Shown piece after piece: positions 11,971 through 22,594 of a stretch of 64,000 nucleotides of DNA. The number at the start of each line of letters is the position of its first letter. The stretch's first letter is position 1. The stretch is from Symsagittifera roscoffensis (taxonomy: Eukaryota > Xenacoelomorpha > Acoela > Convolutidae). Made by a program: the position numbers and the translations under genes. Below the pieces are notes generated by a model. The model ran no database searches, had not been told where the DNA came from, and was given only the letters and a program-made list of their open reading frames with translations. Where the stretch lies: contig NC_087065.1 of assembly GCF_963678635.1 (NCBI RefSeq), positions 40,861,430 to 40,925,429 of the forward strand. Direction: 5' to 3'.

Positions 11971-14900
11971 TCACATCTTGAACTTGTCTTTCATTTCACG
12001 AACCAATTGCATACAATTGATGTCATCATTAGTTTTAGTCAGACTCCTCAGGTCGGGTTGCATCACTCGCATGAATGGATTTGTCAACTTCTCCTCCGCA
12101 ATTGTAGACGGAACTGTGTACTTGCCTTGTTCTCTCATTTGCTACAATCAAATTCAAGACGAACGAAGTTAATATTAAATGACTTAGTTATCATCCCTTT
12201 CCAAATCACCGACATAGTCAACAGAAAGCGGAAAGTGTCAATGAACTACGGGGAAATAAAACATCTAAATGAATCTTCCACAGCTAGTTTTTATTCATAA
12301 AATCCATTTTTTAAGCTCAATTGACCGATTTTCCCTAAATTTGCATGAAAGAAACGTTACTTGATTGCATAACTCGCTCGAAATAAGACTAAATCTCAAA
12401 CATTTCAAATCAGTTTTTCTCAACACTGGACCATCTTTTTGAAATTTTTTGAAGGTTGTTCGAATCACGACTAAAAAGGCTTTAATATGTTATATAACTC
12501 AACCTATTCTTATTTGTGGCACCTGTTTTTGCGTGAAAAAACTAAAATGCATCCGAACATAAAGTTCTTCCCCATTTTTAATCCTGCAACAGTTATTACT
12601 TGTGATATGAAAACGAAAAACTTTCTTAGGCAAGTGGTATCATGGTTCATGAGATAAATTTGAACAGACACTACTTTGAATCATACCTTGGCCCATTGCA
12701 GTTTCTTGGCTGTATGTTCATTTTTGGGTTCCACTTTATGGCCAAACGATAAGTTCTGAATGGAGTACTCATGTCCACAAAAAACCTAAGAAGAAACAAA
12801 ACTTATTGATATAATTCTATAAAAAAATCCACCAATAGCCATACTTTAAGGCTCTTAGCAAGTTTATAACTTCAAAATAACCCGATCTGAATAACTATTT
12901 CCCGTTGAAATCTCGATTGTTAAAAGAGTTCTATCTATACCACTGATTTTTGTGAAGTACTTTACTCCTGTAGCACAACCACGGTGAAAATTGGAGAACT
13001 ACCAAAATTTATCAGGCTAAAACGAGGGGTAAAATTCCAAATCATCTATAAGGCCACCAAATGTGTATATCGTGGCCTTAAAAAAGCTATGTAAATATCG
13101 TGGCCTTATTAGTAGTATCGTGGACAAACGTGTATATCGTGGCCCATAAAAAGCTTGAATTATCTATACCGCAATCCAATCGCAAGCGTACATACGCCAA
13201 ACAAGCAGGTACGGATCTAGAATTTTCGTTACATGAATATGCTTATAAAAATGTAATTGGAGACTTTCCCTTTTCCGGTTGTTCATTTCACTTTTATGTT
13301 TTCCCTAAAATATTAAACATACCAGCGTCTCATCAGGTAGACCTGCAAGCACCACATTTAGTGCGTGATGCATCTGTTCCGCTGTTCCTTCAAAGAATCT
13401 CCCACATCCCCCTATGAACAGAGTGTCCCCGGTGAATACTGCGGGTGGTAGAGGAGCACTTCCGGCCGAGTTAGAATGTACAAAGTAGCAGATATGTCCT
13501 GTAGTGTGACAGGGTGTGAAGAGACATCTGACGGACAAGTTACCTGAAAAAAGAAATAAACAAATTTTACTCAAAATTGTCAAATTAGTCAGATAAACCT
13601 ACAAGGTTACTAAATTGCTATCTGAATTTAGCATTTATTTAATTCTGAGAAAATCACTGATTGATTTTTTTTTGGGTTACAGTTATTAGGCAATGCCAAC
13701 AAAAAAAAGAATTTAACTTTAGATCAAGGGGTCACACAGCTGGGCAAAATGAACTCGCTTAGGCTCACTATATGTGGAAGAGCTTGTAAACATCACTTGG
13801 ATCATGCCTATGATTTTCAATGGACACATGAATCTACTCACAGAGGCTAAGCTGCACCCTAAAAGGGTCACAAGGAAAAGGAAAGAAAGGAAAGTATTGA
13901 ACCATCGACCTCGAGTTTCAACTTCCCGCGTCCCAGCATCTGCGCCATTATCGCTTCACATAAGTGAAACAATTTAAGCGAAGCTAAAGCTGGAGATACC
14001 TGTTTGATAATATTTCAAAAAATATACTGATGCGAAAAGTAAATTTCCAAAAACGAAAAAAAATCAAAAAGGACTTTCGCTAATTCCAACATTGCTTTTC
14101 TACAACAATAAGGACGTATAGGACGTAGCCGCAATCAAAAGAAAATTCCTAGCGCATGGTCTTTCGATTGAACTTTTCTTCGATTTGGCAGTGTAGTTTC
14201 AAGATAATTCATAAAGTTTCCGGAAAACAGTCAAAATTTCAAAAATGGACATTTACTACATCCAATATTGCGCTTCTGCAACAACTAGGACGAAGCGGCA
14301 ATCAAAACAAAATTTCTAGCAGATTTGGCAGGGTAGTTTCTGACAAAAGCCTCCAAAAAAGGTCAAAATTTAAAAGTTACTTTTTCTAGGTCCAAAACTA
14401 ACTTCCTACAAACAATTGCGGCGTAGCTGCTTCTGCAGAGAAAATTCCATTCGCCTTTTCTTTCCTACAAAAATCTTAATCTGAGATTTGGCAGGGACGG
14501 GTTCAAGAAAACCAAAAACTTCCACAAACGAACAAATTGTTTTTTTTTTCAAATGGACTTTTGCTAAGTCTAACGTTGATTTTCAACAATAATTAGAATT
14601 AGGGCGGAGCGGCTATGAAGAGAGACTTTCTAGCGCCTGTTGTATCGATTGAACTATTTTGGCTTTAAAATATGCAAAAAAGGGGTCAAGGTCAAACCTC
14701 CCCCCCCCCCCCCCCCCCTCACTGAAAGCTTCAAAGGCTGTAGAACGAACGTCGAGTTAAGTAAAAAGAGACAATAGAAGTATACAGGCAGACAGGCGAA
14801 TAGCCGTTCTACGTTTTTGAAAACAGATTAAGTAGTGCTCGAGAAAAATTGAATTTTTTGCGAAAAGAGCAAATATTTTCACAAGCGTCTCGAAAAATAA

Positions 14901-15878
14901 CAATAAAAAATCAAATCCCATATAAGTTCATAATATCTGTTCTTTATATCAAACGGGAACTAGTCACCCATAAACTAGATACAAAAACATAACGCTATGC
15001 AAAAAAAAAAAGTAAACCAAATATAAAACTCCGTAAGTGCCACTTTTTATGAGCACTTTTATTTGCGACTTAGTTTGGAAAAAAGAGGATATCGTAAAGA
15101 CACTATGCTATCTTGTGTAATATCTGCAACGTCGACCTCAGTAAATGTTTCCCCAACATTGCCTACCGATTTTAATAACGTCGTCGTGCTTCACTTTGTG
15201 ACTCAATGCCGGAATCCTGTCATCTCCCCCGTAGAGCGGAATCCCCGGATACATGCTAGCTAACTTCTCATTTCCCCCAGAATGGTCCATGTGATGGTGA
15301 GTAGTGAGGGCACTGACCAATTTATAACCTGGCCAGTGATGAGCATTTTGAAAAATGGATTTTACATAATAAGTTTGATGATACATTTTCATTTCAGCAA
15401 TCGCAGTAATGTTAAGAATTAGTAATTCCTAATCTTTGAAATATCTAAATCTAGCTTCTCGCAAACTCTTCAAATTGATCTGAATATCTTATATGCACAA
15501 GATTTTTCCTATTTGAAATTAAATATTGACCAATAATTTCGAACTTCAAGACACGCGACAATTCCAATTAGCCGTTTTCACAGCTTTTCTTGGAAACTCG
15601 GTATTATTGAATATCGGGGACAAACAATTCCCTTCTATGCTATGAATTTCTTAACTTTTACTCGCCTCTTGCACACAGCACACTACACGATACGAATGGT
15701 AATCAATGCTCAACACTGAACCTGGCTCTATGGCTTTAGCCAGTTTCTCCGGCTCCACTGGATCAACAGCTGCAACCTCCTTCGCAGTTTCATCATAAAT
15801 CAGGTACATCAAATTGTCACCCAAAGCCGGCACGAAATTCACCCGCATTGACATCTTTCTCACGAAGCTTTTCAACAT
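11971..15878 (-). CDS. HAGH: hydroxyacylglutathione hydrolase (glyoxalase II)
   Basis: Five exons: 15722-15878, 15167-15328, 13323-13543, 12687-12785 and 11971-12141, encoding 269 residues. Glyoxalase II hydrolyses S-D-lactoylglutathione to D-lactate and glutathione, completing methylglyoxal detoxification in cytosol or mitochondria. The metallo-beta-lactamase metal motif THHHMDH is at residues 62-68. It is followed by [14 protein letters not shown], the metal ligand block [29 protein letters not shown] with its aspartate ligand, and FCGHEYS. Exon 5 carries the C-terminal substrate-binding region, including [17 protein letters not shown]. Length matches the cytosolic family (about 260). The N-terminus has Met at 1, 9 and 11, so a short targeting form is possible. 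The exon 1 donor (CAG|GTTCAG) is the weakest junction and was chosen for phase and alignment. Confidence 0.95.
12300..12600 (-). repeat. dispersed repeat family B copy in HAGH intron 4
   Basis: Blocks in order on the plus strand: 'cataactcgctcgaaat', 'tttttctcaacactgga', 'aggctttaatatgttatat', 'atttgtggcacctgtttttgcgtg', 'aaagttcttccccattttt'. The order is the same as at 4140-4440 and 18360-18570. Confidence 0.55.
13068..13144. repeat. four close copies of TATCGTGGCC
   Basis: TATCGTGGCC or TATCGTGGAC occurs at 13068, 13096, 13116 and 13135, with irregular spacing, in HAGH intron 3. Short irregular tandem array of unknown meaning. Confidence 0.7.
13830..13990 (+). repeat. tRNA-like SINE module fragment (family S) in HAGH intron 2
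   Basis: Begins with 'cagaggctaagctgcaccct', a decayed form of the family hairpin. It continues with 'ttgaaccatcgacctcgag' and 'gcatctgcgcc', resembling an antisense tRNA-like head. Confidence 0.4.
14060..14690. repeat. degenerate tandem repeat, unit about 130-180 bp
   Basis: A recognisable block recurs at about 14071, 14246, 14376 and 14553. Each copy has ggac(t/a)ttt.ctaa.tccaa, a CAACAA word, then a variant of 'gcggcaatcaaa', and 'tttctagc' followed by 'gatttggcag'. Unit lengths vary through indels. The array ends at a long C homopolymer. Confidence 0.55.
14700..14718. repeat. poly-C tract of 19
   Basis: An uninterrupted run of C in otherwise AT-rich intron sequence, directly after the degenerate tandem repeat. 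The length may be unreliable in sequencing. Confidence 0.85.
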
Positions 15879-16234
15879 AGGAACTCAATTACTCAATACA
15901 ATTTCAAATCAGCCACCTTATTATCTGAAATTATACCTATTTGTCATGCTTCGGATTCTCAAAAAGTCGAAAAAGTTCTCTGAGTCGATAAAAACTGGTC
16001 TGAATTTTCGTTTTTCAGATTAAATTAGACGAAATTCAATGAGGCTGACCTCCTTAATTTAATTCTATTAGAATTTTAACACCATAGTTTAATGTTTTTT
16101 TTTAAACTAAAGTTACCGCTCTCCTTTGAGTTTTACACCTAATTCAATCGCCCTTGCTGAAAAAATAATAGAAAAGTTTTTAAAGATTTAAAAATATATA
16201 TATTTTTTTTTTGAGTTTTTTTCATAGATCAATT

Positions 16235-17089
16235 TCATCGTTCAAGATTTAGAACAGGCTCAAGGAAAGTTACCAAGACTATACTAGAACCATTCACAAA
16301 CATTTGAGAAACGTTTCGCTTCTGCAGTCTACGCGGTAGCACAGTTACTGTTGTTGATTTTTGTGAAGTTAAAAACAAATCACGCAACTGCGAAACACCA
16401 AGAGGTTCTTCTTTGAAAAAAGCACCTCCATACAATGGTATTCGCCAAATTTCACAAACATCAATAAGACATACATTGCAGTAACGATCAAAAGCCAAAA
16501 CGAATCCGACACAAATTCCTCGAATGCCTTTGAAAGACCTGGTCACAACTGCAACCTTGCGATGTGACTTCAATGCTTTGCTCAAGAGAGATTGCGGACC
16601 TTTTCTGTTCACATTTGAAGTGAGAAGATTGTAACTTTCAAACTTAGTCTTCCTCTCATCGCGTTTCGAGTCTCTCAGGTCAGCTTGTTTCTTCTTCCGA
16701 TCTTTGTCAATCTTCGTAGTTGAAAACTCTGCGGCTTTTTCTTTCTCAACTTCTTTCGTTAAAGACTCGGAAAATAATTCAGTTTCCTCGTCAATATCTG
16801 TGATATTGACCCTCAAGATTGCATTTGGTTTTGGGAGAGTTAGTTGACGCTGTGACACACATAGGTCCCAGTTAACCTTTTCAGAAGTCACGTCTAGTTT
16901 AGGATCAACTTCTATCGCTTCGGATGTTTGCTGATTTGTATTCCTCGAATCTTCAGAATCGCTTTTAACATTCTCGATTAGGACTTTAGATGCATCAGAC
17001 GAAGTGCATGGTTGAATGGTTATATTAGTTTCATCACGAGTTTCATCTGAATAGAAATCAGATGCCTTCGGCAAGCAGTGCTCGGCCAT
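16235..17089 (-). CDS. LSM11: U7 snRNA-associated Sm-like protein LSm11
   Basis: A single uninterrupted frame of 284 residues. LSm11, with LSm10, replaces SmD1/SmD2 in the U7 snRNP ring that directs 3' cleavage of replication-dependent histone pre-mRNAs in the nucleus. Residues about 164-215 are an Sm1 motif (GPQSLLSKALKSHRKVAVVT, then SFKGIRGICVGFVLAFDRYC, then NVCLIDV). Residues about 258-276 are Sm2 (RNVSQMFVNGSSIVLVTFL). The lysine/arginine-rich stretch 115-148 and the acidic N-terminal 110 residues fit the family's long disordered N-terminus, which contacts FLASH. The Sm1-Sm2 insert is shorter than in human LSm11 (about 360 residues in total). The stop lies only eight residues after Sm2, as in relatives. 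The gene is 356 bases upstream of HAGH in transcription order and on the same strand. No intron signal was needed. Confidence 0.86.
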   Translation of the reverse strand: MAEHCLPKASDFYSDETRDETNITIQPCTSSDASKVLIENVKSDSEDSRNTNQQTSEAIEVDPKLDVTSEKVNWDLCVSQRQLTLPKPNAILRVNITDIDEETELFSESLTKEVEKEKAAEFSTTKIDKDRKKKQADLRDSKRDERKTKFESYNLLTSNVNRKGPQSLLSKALKSHRKVAVVTRSFKGIRGICVGFVLAFDRYCNVCLIDVCEIWRIPLYGGAFFKEEPLGVSQLRDLFLTSQKSTTVTVLPRRLQKRNVSQMFVNGSSIVLVTFLEPVLNLER

Positions 17090-17619
17090 TCAAGAAGCAT
17101 TTAGATCTTTAACACTTACTTTTATACTTTCCGCGAAAAAAAACTTACTATAGGTACTTTTGAAACCAGATCAGCCAGTTGGAGCGATCACACGTTTAAT
17201 TATAAAATTACAATCATAGGCACTTTTGAAACCAGATCAGCCAGATTCTCATATTTTAAAAAACTTAATCTTAAAAGAACTAAATGTAATCTTAACAAAG
17301 TAACTGTAGCTTAATTATACTTATAAGAAAATTTGACCAGAGTCCGTTTCCCCGATAAAAAAATTCCCATATTCAATATTTGCAAATGAAACAGAAATTT
17401 CTGCCTATTTGTTTTTCAAAAAGCCAAAGTGAAAAAAAACTTAGTTCGAATATTTTATTTGAAAATTTGTTGTTTCTTACGAAGATGCGGAGGAGAAAGA
17501 ACTAAATACAATCATTAAGAGCTTACAAATAATAGCTTAAAGTCCATACAAAAAATTGCTAAACCTGCATTTGATGTCAAAAGACCACTGATTTAAGCTA
17601 AAAAAAAACAAAAAAATTT

Positions 17620-17830
17620 ATGATTTTATAGATCCTAACCGCCGCCCCTCAAATTAGGAGTCTCCTGTCCTTGCATCTACTTCTCTTGCTTGCAAGAAGG
17701 CAAACACTAGCCGCCAAAAAAGCAAAGAACAGGTGCTATCAAATTACCAATACTTAAGTAGCCAAACGCTAACAAATAAGCACTTTTAATTGGGACTTGA
17801 AATGGAAAAAAAATAAAATAACGTTCATAA
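17620..17830 (+). repeat. SINE module fragment (family S)
   Basis: Contains 'aaacactagccgcc', 'gctatcaaattacca', and the terminal 'gcacttttaattgggacttg' plus 'gaaaaaa' block found in better copies at 28920-29290 and 42965-43615. Confidence 0.5.
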
Positions 17831-18359
17831 ATTTTTCAAGCACCTTTTTATGTAAGAAAGCACGAACGAAACGGGATTCTATATCATGAAAACTGTAATA
17901 TCGCAAGCACGAAAGATCTAATTTCACGCATAAACAGACCCAAGCAAAACAAGGATAGCAGACTGCTGTCCAATTGGCACCGAAAATTCTGACCACATTC
18001 ATCAAAAATTACAAAAAAAATCTTTACAAAAATTACAATTTTTTTTACCAAGTTCTTCAAATTAGTGTCGTTTATTGCGCGTGTTGTGAAGTCAAAACTG
18101 TACACACGCCTTGAAAAAGAGTAACTAATACACTACGATCGCAAGCTGGCTAGTGTAAATAAAGAAAAAGGCCTCAGTGACAAAAGTTGTCTTCAAAAAA
18201 AAATTACAAACCAAATAAAAAATAATCAAAAGAAAATTTTACTATTTTTTGTGCAGTAAGTTTCCAATTTTACTGCCATTAAAGACTAAATGAAGCTTCC
18301 AAAACCTAGTGTTTAGTAGAAAAAACAATTCTTTTAAGCCTAAATGACCAATTTAATGA

Positions 18360-18570
18360 TCAGTATCACCGCTTTACTCGGTCGCTTTAATCGCTCGAAA
18401 TCAGTCTAAAACTCAAAAACTTCGGTTTGTCTCAACACTGGGACAGCTTTTTGAATTTTCCAAAATTCGTTAGAAACACGACCAACAGGGCTTTAAAATG
18501 ATATAACACTCGACAGATTCCGATCATTATTTGTCGTACCAGATTTTGCGTGGAAAACGATTTTCAATGG
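18360..18570 (-). repeat. dispersed repeat family B copy
   Basis: Carries 'cgctttaatcgctcgaaat', 'tttgtctcaacactggga', 'agggctttaaaatgatataa', 'atttgtcgtaccagattttg' in the same order as the copies at 4140 and 12300. Confidence 0.6.
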
Positions 18571-19914
18571 ATTTCTCTCGATTTTCAATGGCCGGAAAAA
18601 AATGATTTGTTTTGCCTAAAACCAATTCAGAATCTCGCTTGCAGCAGTCACTACGCAATATTGTAAGATTTGACATAATACCTTAAGTCCATTGAGGATA
18701 ATTTTTTCAAAAAAAATTTCAAAAAAAACAACGACGAGGACTTTTTCCTCCATTTCATTTCCACAATAAGAGCAAACTTCAAGCTTCGAGTAATGCTGAG
18801 TTCGTGAAGCGTGTCTTAAAAACCCAACACGTAACCACATCAAGCCATAAATACGCAATAATGTCGACACAGCAATTAATAGTTCGTCTTTGAATCGCAG
18901 TTGCTCGGTGCAGAGAAAAATCAGTTTTAATTTTTGGTCTAATTTTGAGAAAATGAAGCTTTTTATAGCGTCTTCTTGACAACAACAAAAAACATAGAAA
19001 CAAACAAAAACAATCTGCAAAAGAATTTACAAAACAGGTTTGAATTGCTCGTTTTTCGATAGGCTTTTTGATTAAAAAAAGTGATGTCAAACTTGCGTAT
19101 TTTACTTTTACTGATGAACATATTTGCTAGGTTTCCGGTCAGATCCGCTCAAACTCGGACGAACATAAAACATCACTTTAACAACAAAAAATACGTTTTT
19201 TAAAAAAAATTGCATGGTCGGAACTTTGAGGACCTCAGAGAAACTAAAAACAAAATTAACTTCGCCCACATAAAAAGCGCGGAAAATTTCCTCAAATTAG
19301 CTATAGAAGAATTCAAGTATGAAAGTCTCCGACATACAGCTAGAAATTCTAAAATGAAAGTCTCTGACATACAGCTAGAACGTAGCTAAAAGACAGTTGG
19401 AAATATAAAAATGAACTCAAGGACACCGAAAAAAAAATTGCCTTTACTTGAAAAAAATGCCTTCATTTTGAGCGTATATATTTTTGAAATTTAATTATAG
19501 TTTTACACCATTTTAACCAATAACACCTTAGACAACAGATTATTGAAAAAGTGTAAAAAGATTCAAGAAAACGGAAAATATAAAAGATAAAAACTCAAAA
19601 AGAAGCAAAAAATCACTCACCTTTAACAATTTTTTAGCCCTTTTAACTCCAAGAAGGGGTGATGACATTTATGATCACCTTTAGAGAAAACTCGAAGAAT
19701 AGGTTTTTCCGCTGGGAATTCAAACAATTAAATCTATTCTCGAAACCTGAAGCCCTTTACGTTTCCCACGACCTTTACTTTTTTGCTGTTTGATGGTAAA
19801 GTTTACCTACCTTTTAAGAAAGGAAATGATCTGAATTTTAAGAGAAAGTCAAACAGGGAAGAGTCTAATTTCTAGCTTTTGACTGAAAAAATACTAAAAA
19901 ACAATACGATCTAT

Positions 19915-20130
19915 ATGTAGAGGCGAAGCTGCACTTCGCAAACAAAACAGATAAACGGCAAAATAATGTTGGAAAACTAAAAGAAAAAAACAGGTTTAAA
20001 AAAAGAAAACTAAAAATTTTGCCTTCATCCGGAACCAAAACCACTGATATCGATTTTAAGAGTCTAACATTCTGGCAACTGCGCCATCGAAAATCAAACA
20101 CTAGCCATTAAAATATTAGATACAACAGAT
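19915..20130 (+). repeat. SINE module copy (family S)
   Basis: Starts with 'agaggcgaagctgcacttcg', whose GCGAAG/CTTCGC arms form a 6-bp hairpin. It continues through a degenerate antisense tRNA-like stretch ('catccggaaccaaaacc', 'aagagtctaacattc') to 'caaacactagccat'. Confidence 0.55.
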
Positions 20131-21609
20131 ACTAACTCAACAACAGTCGCTAAAAAGTGACATTCGACTAATAGCAACCAAAAGTGGTTCTTTACTGCAA
20201 GCTTCTAATGTCCTAGAACAAATTACATCAAATTCAATAAATCTTTTTGATCGAAAATGTTTGCATTTTGCACAAACATACATACCAGAGATAACGCTTC
20301 TAAACACCAAAATCTCCTAATATTGTACTACTCATTTAAAACTTTGACTTAAAAATCAAAAGTTCAAAAAAACCTTTCTCGCATACGCTATCAATTGTTT
20401 TTAAGCGCTGGGTTATATAAAAAAAAACTAACCACAATTAGTGACTGAAGTAGACTTAGGAAGAAAATTCACATTATAAAAATGAAAACAGAAAAGGACT
20501 TTTCTTGGAAAAAAAACAGATTCTAATTGACACGCGTTGGCTGAGTGAAAGAAGACAAAATAATGATCCAAAATGAATTTGACATGCGAACATTAACACA
20601 GAAAGCGGACTTTCTTGAAGAAAAAAACGTGGAATTCTGATAACACAAGAATGAAAACAGAACAAAAATCGAAGTTCAATTAAGCGCTTTCGCAATTTTA
20701 TGTGCATTATCTGAAAGGGTTGTCATCATTGCAAACCCGTTCTCAAAAAACATAAACAACAGCACTATTATATGAAGATAAAACCTGGCGTTGGTTCAGT
20801 TCCGGTTGTCTTCTCGCGATATACCAACTTGGGTCACAAGCGTAGCTTTTGAAACAAGTTTGCATCTTTATATTATATCAAAAGCGTTTACTAAGTAAAA
20901 AGAAGCAAAATTGAATATTCAAAATGAATTTGACGCGCGAGATTTAATATAGAGGCAAAGATTTGCAAAAACAGATGCAAAAAACAGATGCCCTAGTTCA
21001 GGCGTGGAAAATTGATGGAAGAAAATTGCAACATATTTCATATTTTAAAAAATGTAAGTACTTAAATCGTGGGCACAATCCAGCCATACTCTTACACACT
21101 TATGGCTCGTAGGCATACAAAAGCTGCCATTAAAAGAATACTTTCACGGAGAATACATTCTACAAAGACAGCTTTATCTGATGAAATGAAGATGCGCTGA
21201 GCAGAGATGCGAAACTTGCAGATCTGTTCATGAGTTGCTCTATACTACTAAAAAATCAATGAGTCTACGAAACCTTGTTTTTAATATGTTCAATACAGCC
21301 TCTTATAGCAAAAAAATACATAAGAAAAAGTACAATTTAATAAGTATGAAAAAATACAGCCTTTAAAAAGAATTGGTTTCATAAAACTTTCTCAGTGGCT
21401 TTTTGATACAATCTATCTTATTTGAGTAATACTGATCATTTGTTATTGACTATTCCGTTGAGAACTACAAAATAAATTATCACTTATAATACTTAAAACC
21501 TTCAGAAAATCAATGGTTGCTCCATCGGCAGAAATTTAGTTAGAGATCAAAACTTAAAATGGGTCTTTCACAACTGAAACCACCAAAACAGACAGCTTAA
21601 AGTGAACAA

Positions 21610-22060
21610 ACTTAGCTAATAGACATTTGGAAAAAAGTCAATGAACGCAAGCAAACAAAAAACCGACTTAATTTTTGAACTTTCAAATTTTAAAGAAAAA
21701 AAAAACTAGATGTCACTAAAGCTCTCTAAGTTTCTAGAACAATTCATGATTGACACTTTTTTAAATAATTAAACCCAATTAAAAAAATTCTGCATGAATA
21801 GGTAAAATTTTATGTTTAGCTGGAAACTTCAAAAATTAAATTCCATTTCGAAACTTTAAGTCGATCATGTTTTTCGTGATCTTTGCGCTATTGCTGTTCG
21901 ATAGAGGAGTTTGCCTTCCGTTTAACGGAAATGAAATAAAATTAAAAAGAAATCAAAACCAACCCGGAAAACGTAAATTTGAGCCTGAACAAATTTTAAG
22001 ATTTATCCTATATAAGACCTATATAAGAGTCTGCTCTACTTTCATCGACTCTCAATAACA
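21610..22060 (+). repeat. TATA-bearing repeat module R, copy 1
   Basis: An ordered consensus shared with six other copies: 'caatgaacgcaag', 'gattgacacttttt', 'gctgggaaa', 'cgatcacgtttttcgtgacttt', 'cgctgttcgatag', 'gtttgccttccttttaac', 'aaatttgagcctgaac'. Two TATATAAGA words follow (about 22007-22032), and the copy ends with TTCATCGACTCT. It lies just outside the CTR9 3' end. Confidence 0.7.
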
Positions 22061-22594
22061 ATTTCATCTTTTTGTGCAAAACCATAGACGCTTTAAGACA
22101 ATTTGAGAGCTGGGCTATGAAAATTCCGTATTAATAAAAAAAACGCTAGTTTTTGTGGCTTGAGTAATGGTAAAATCTTTCACAAGGTCCCGAAGTTCAA
22201 ATCAAGCTCACTGACATCGATTCTTAGAGATTCAACGATTCTTGGAGATTTCTAATTTAGATATATATATATTTTTCAGCTTGACATGGGGCAAACTTGG
22301 ACGCCACTTGGTGGTAAATTAACGACATTCTTCAACTTCAATAACGGCCACTATCTTTGAAATTAGAAAACATGAGAGAATAACATTAAACTATTTAGTC
22401 TATAAGATAATCATTTTGAATGACATACGCTGACAATAAAATTAAACAATGCTGCTCAAAAAAGTTTTCATCATTTGGCCAATTTGAATCGATTATGAAT
22501 CACACTGACAAGGAATCAAATCGGAAGCCAAACATCTATTCTGCTATTTGATTCGCAGAGAGGTCTGATTAGGAGACAGATGACGCCATCAACC

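Larger units (their letters stand above)
17090..22594. other. intergenic region with repeats, no gene seen
   Basis: Between LSM11 and the CTR9 stop. It holds SINE-like fragments (about 17630-17830 and 19915-20130), a family B copy (18360-18570), duplicated words near 19320-19390 (AAGTCTC.GACATACAGCTAGAA, twice), and a TATA-bearing module copy (21610-22060). The 134-residue frame at 18616-19020 (minus) is unconvincing. Confidence 0.55.

Noticed and set aside
12007-12300. plus-strand open frames over the HAGH last exon
   Set aside because: They are antisense shadows of HAGH exon 5.
18616-19020. 134-residue minus-strand open frame with two Cys pairs near its end
   Set aside because: Low-complexity, hydrophobic and Cys/Phe-rich translation of AT-rich sequence next to a repeat. 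No domain recognised and no splice context. At most a retroelement relic.
19596-19710. possible extra exon with a strong GTGAGT donor on the minus strand
   Set aside because: All frames between the nearby acceptor-like AG and the donor contain stops or no family similarity.
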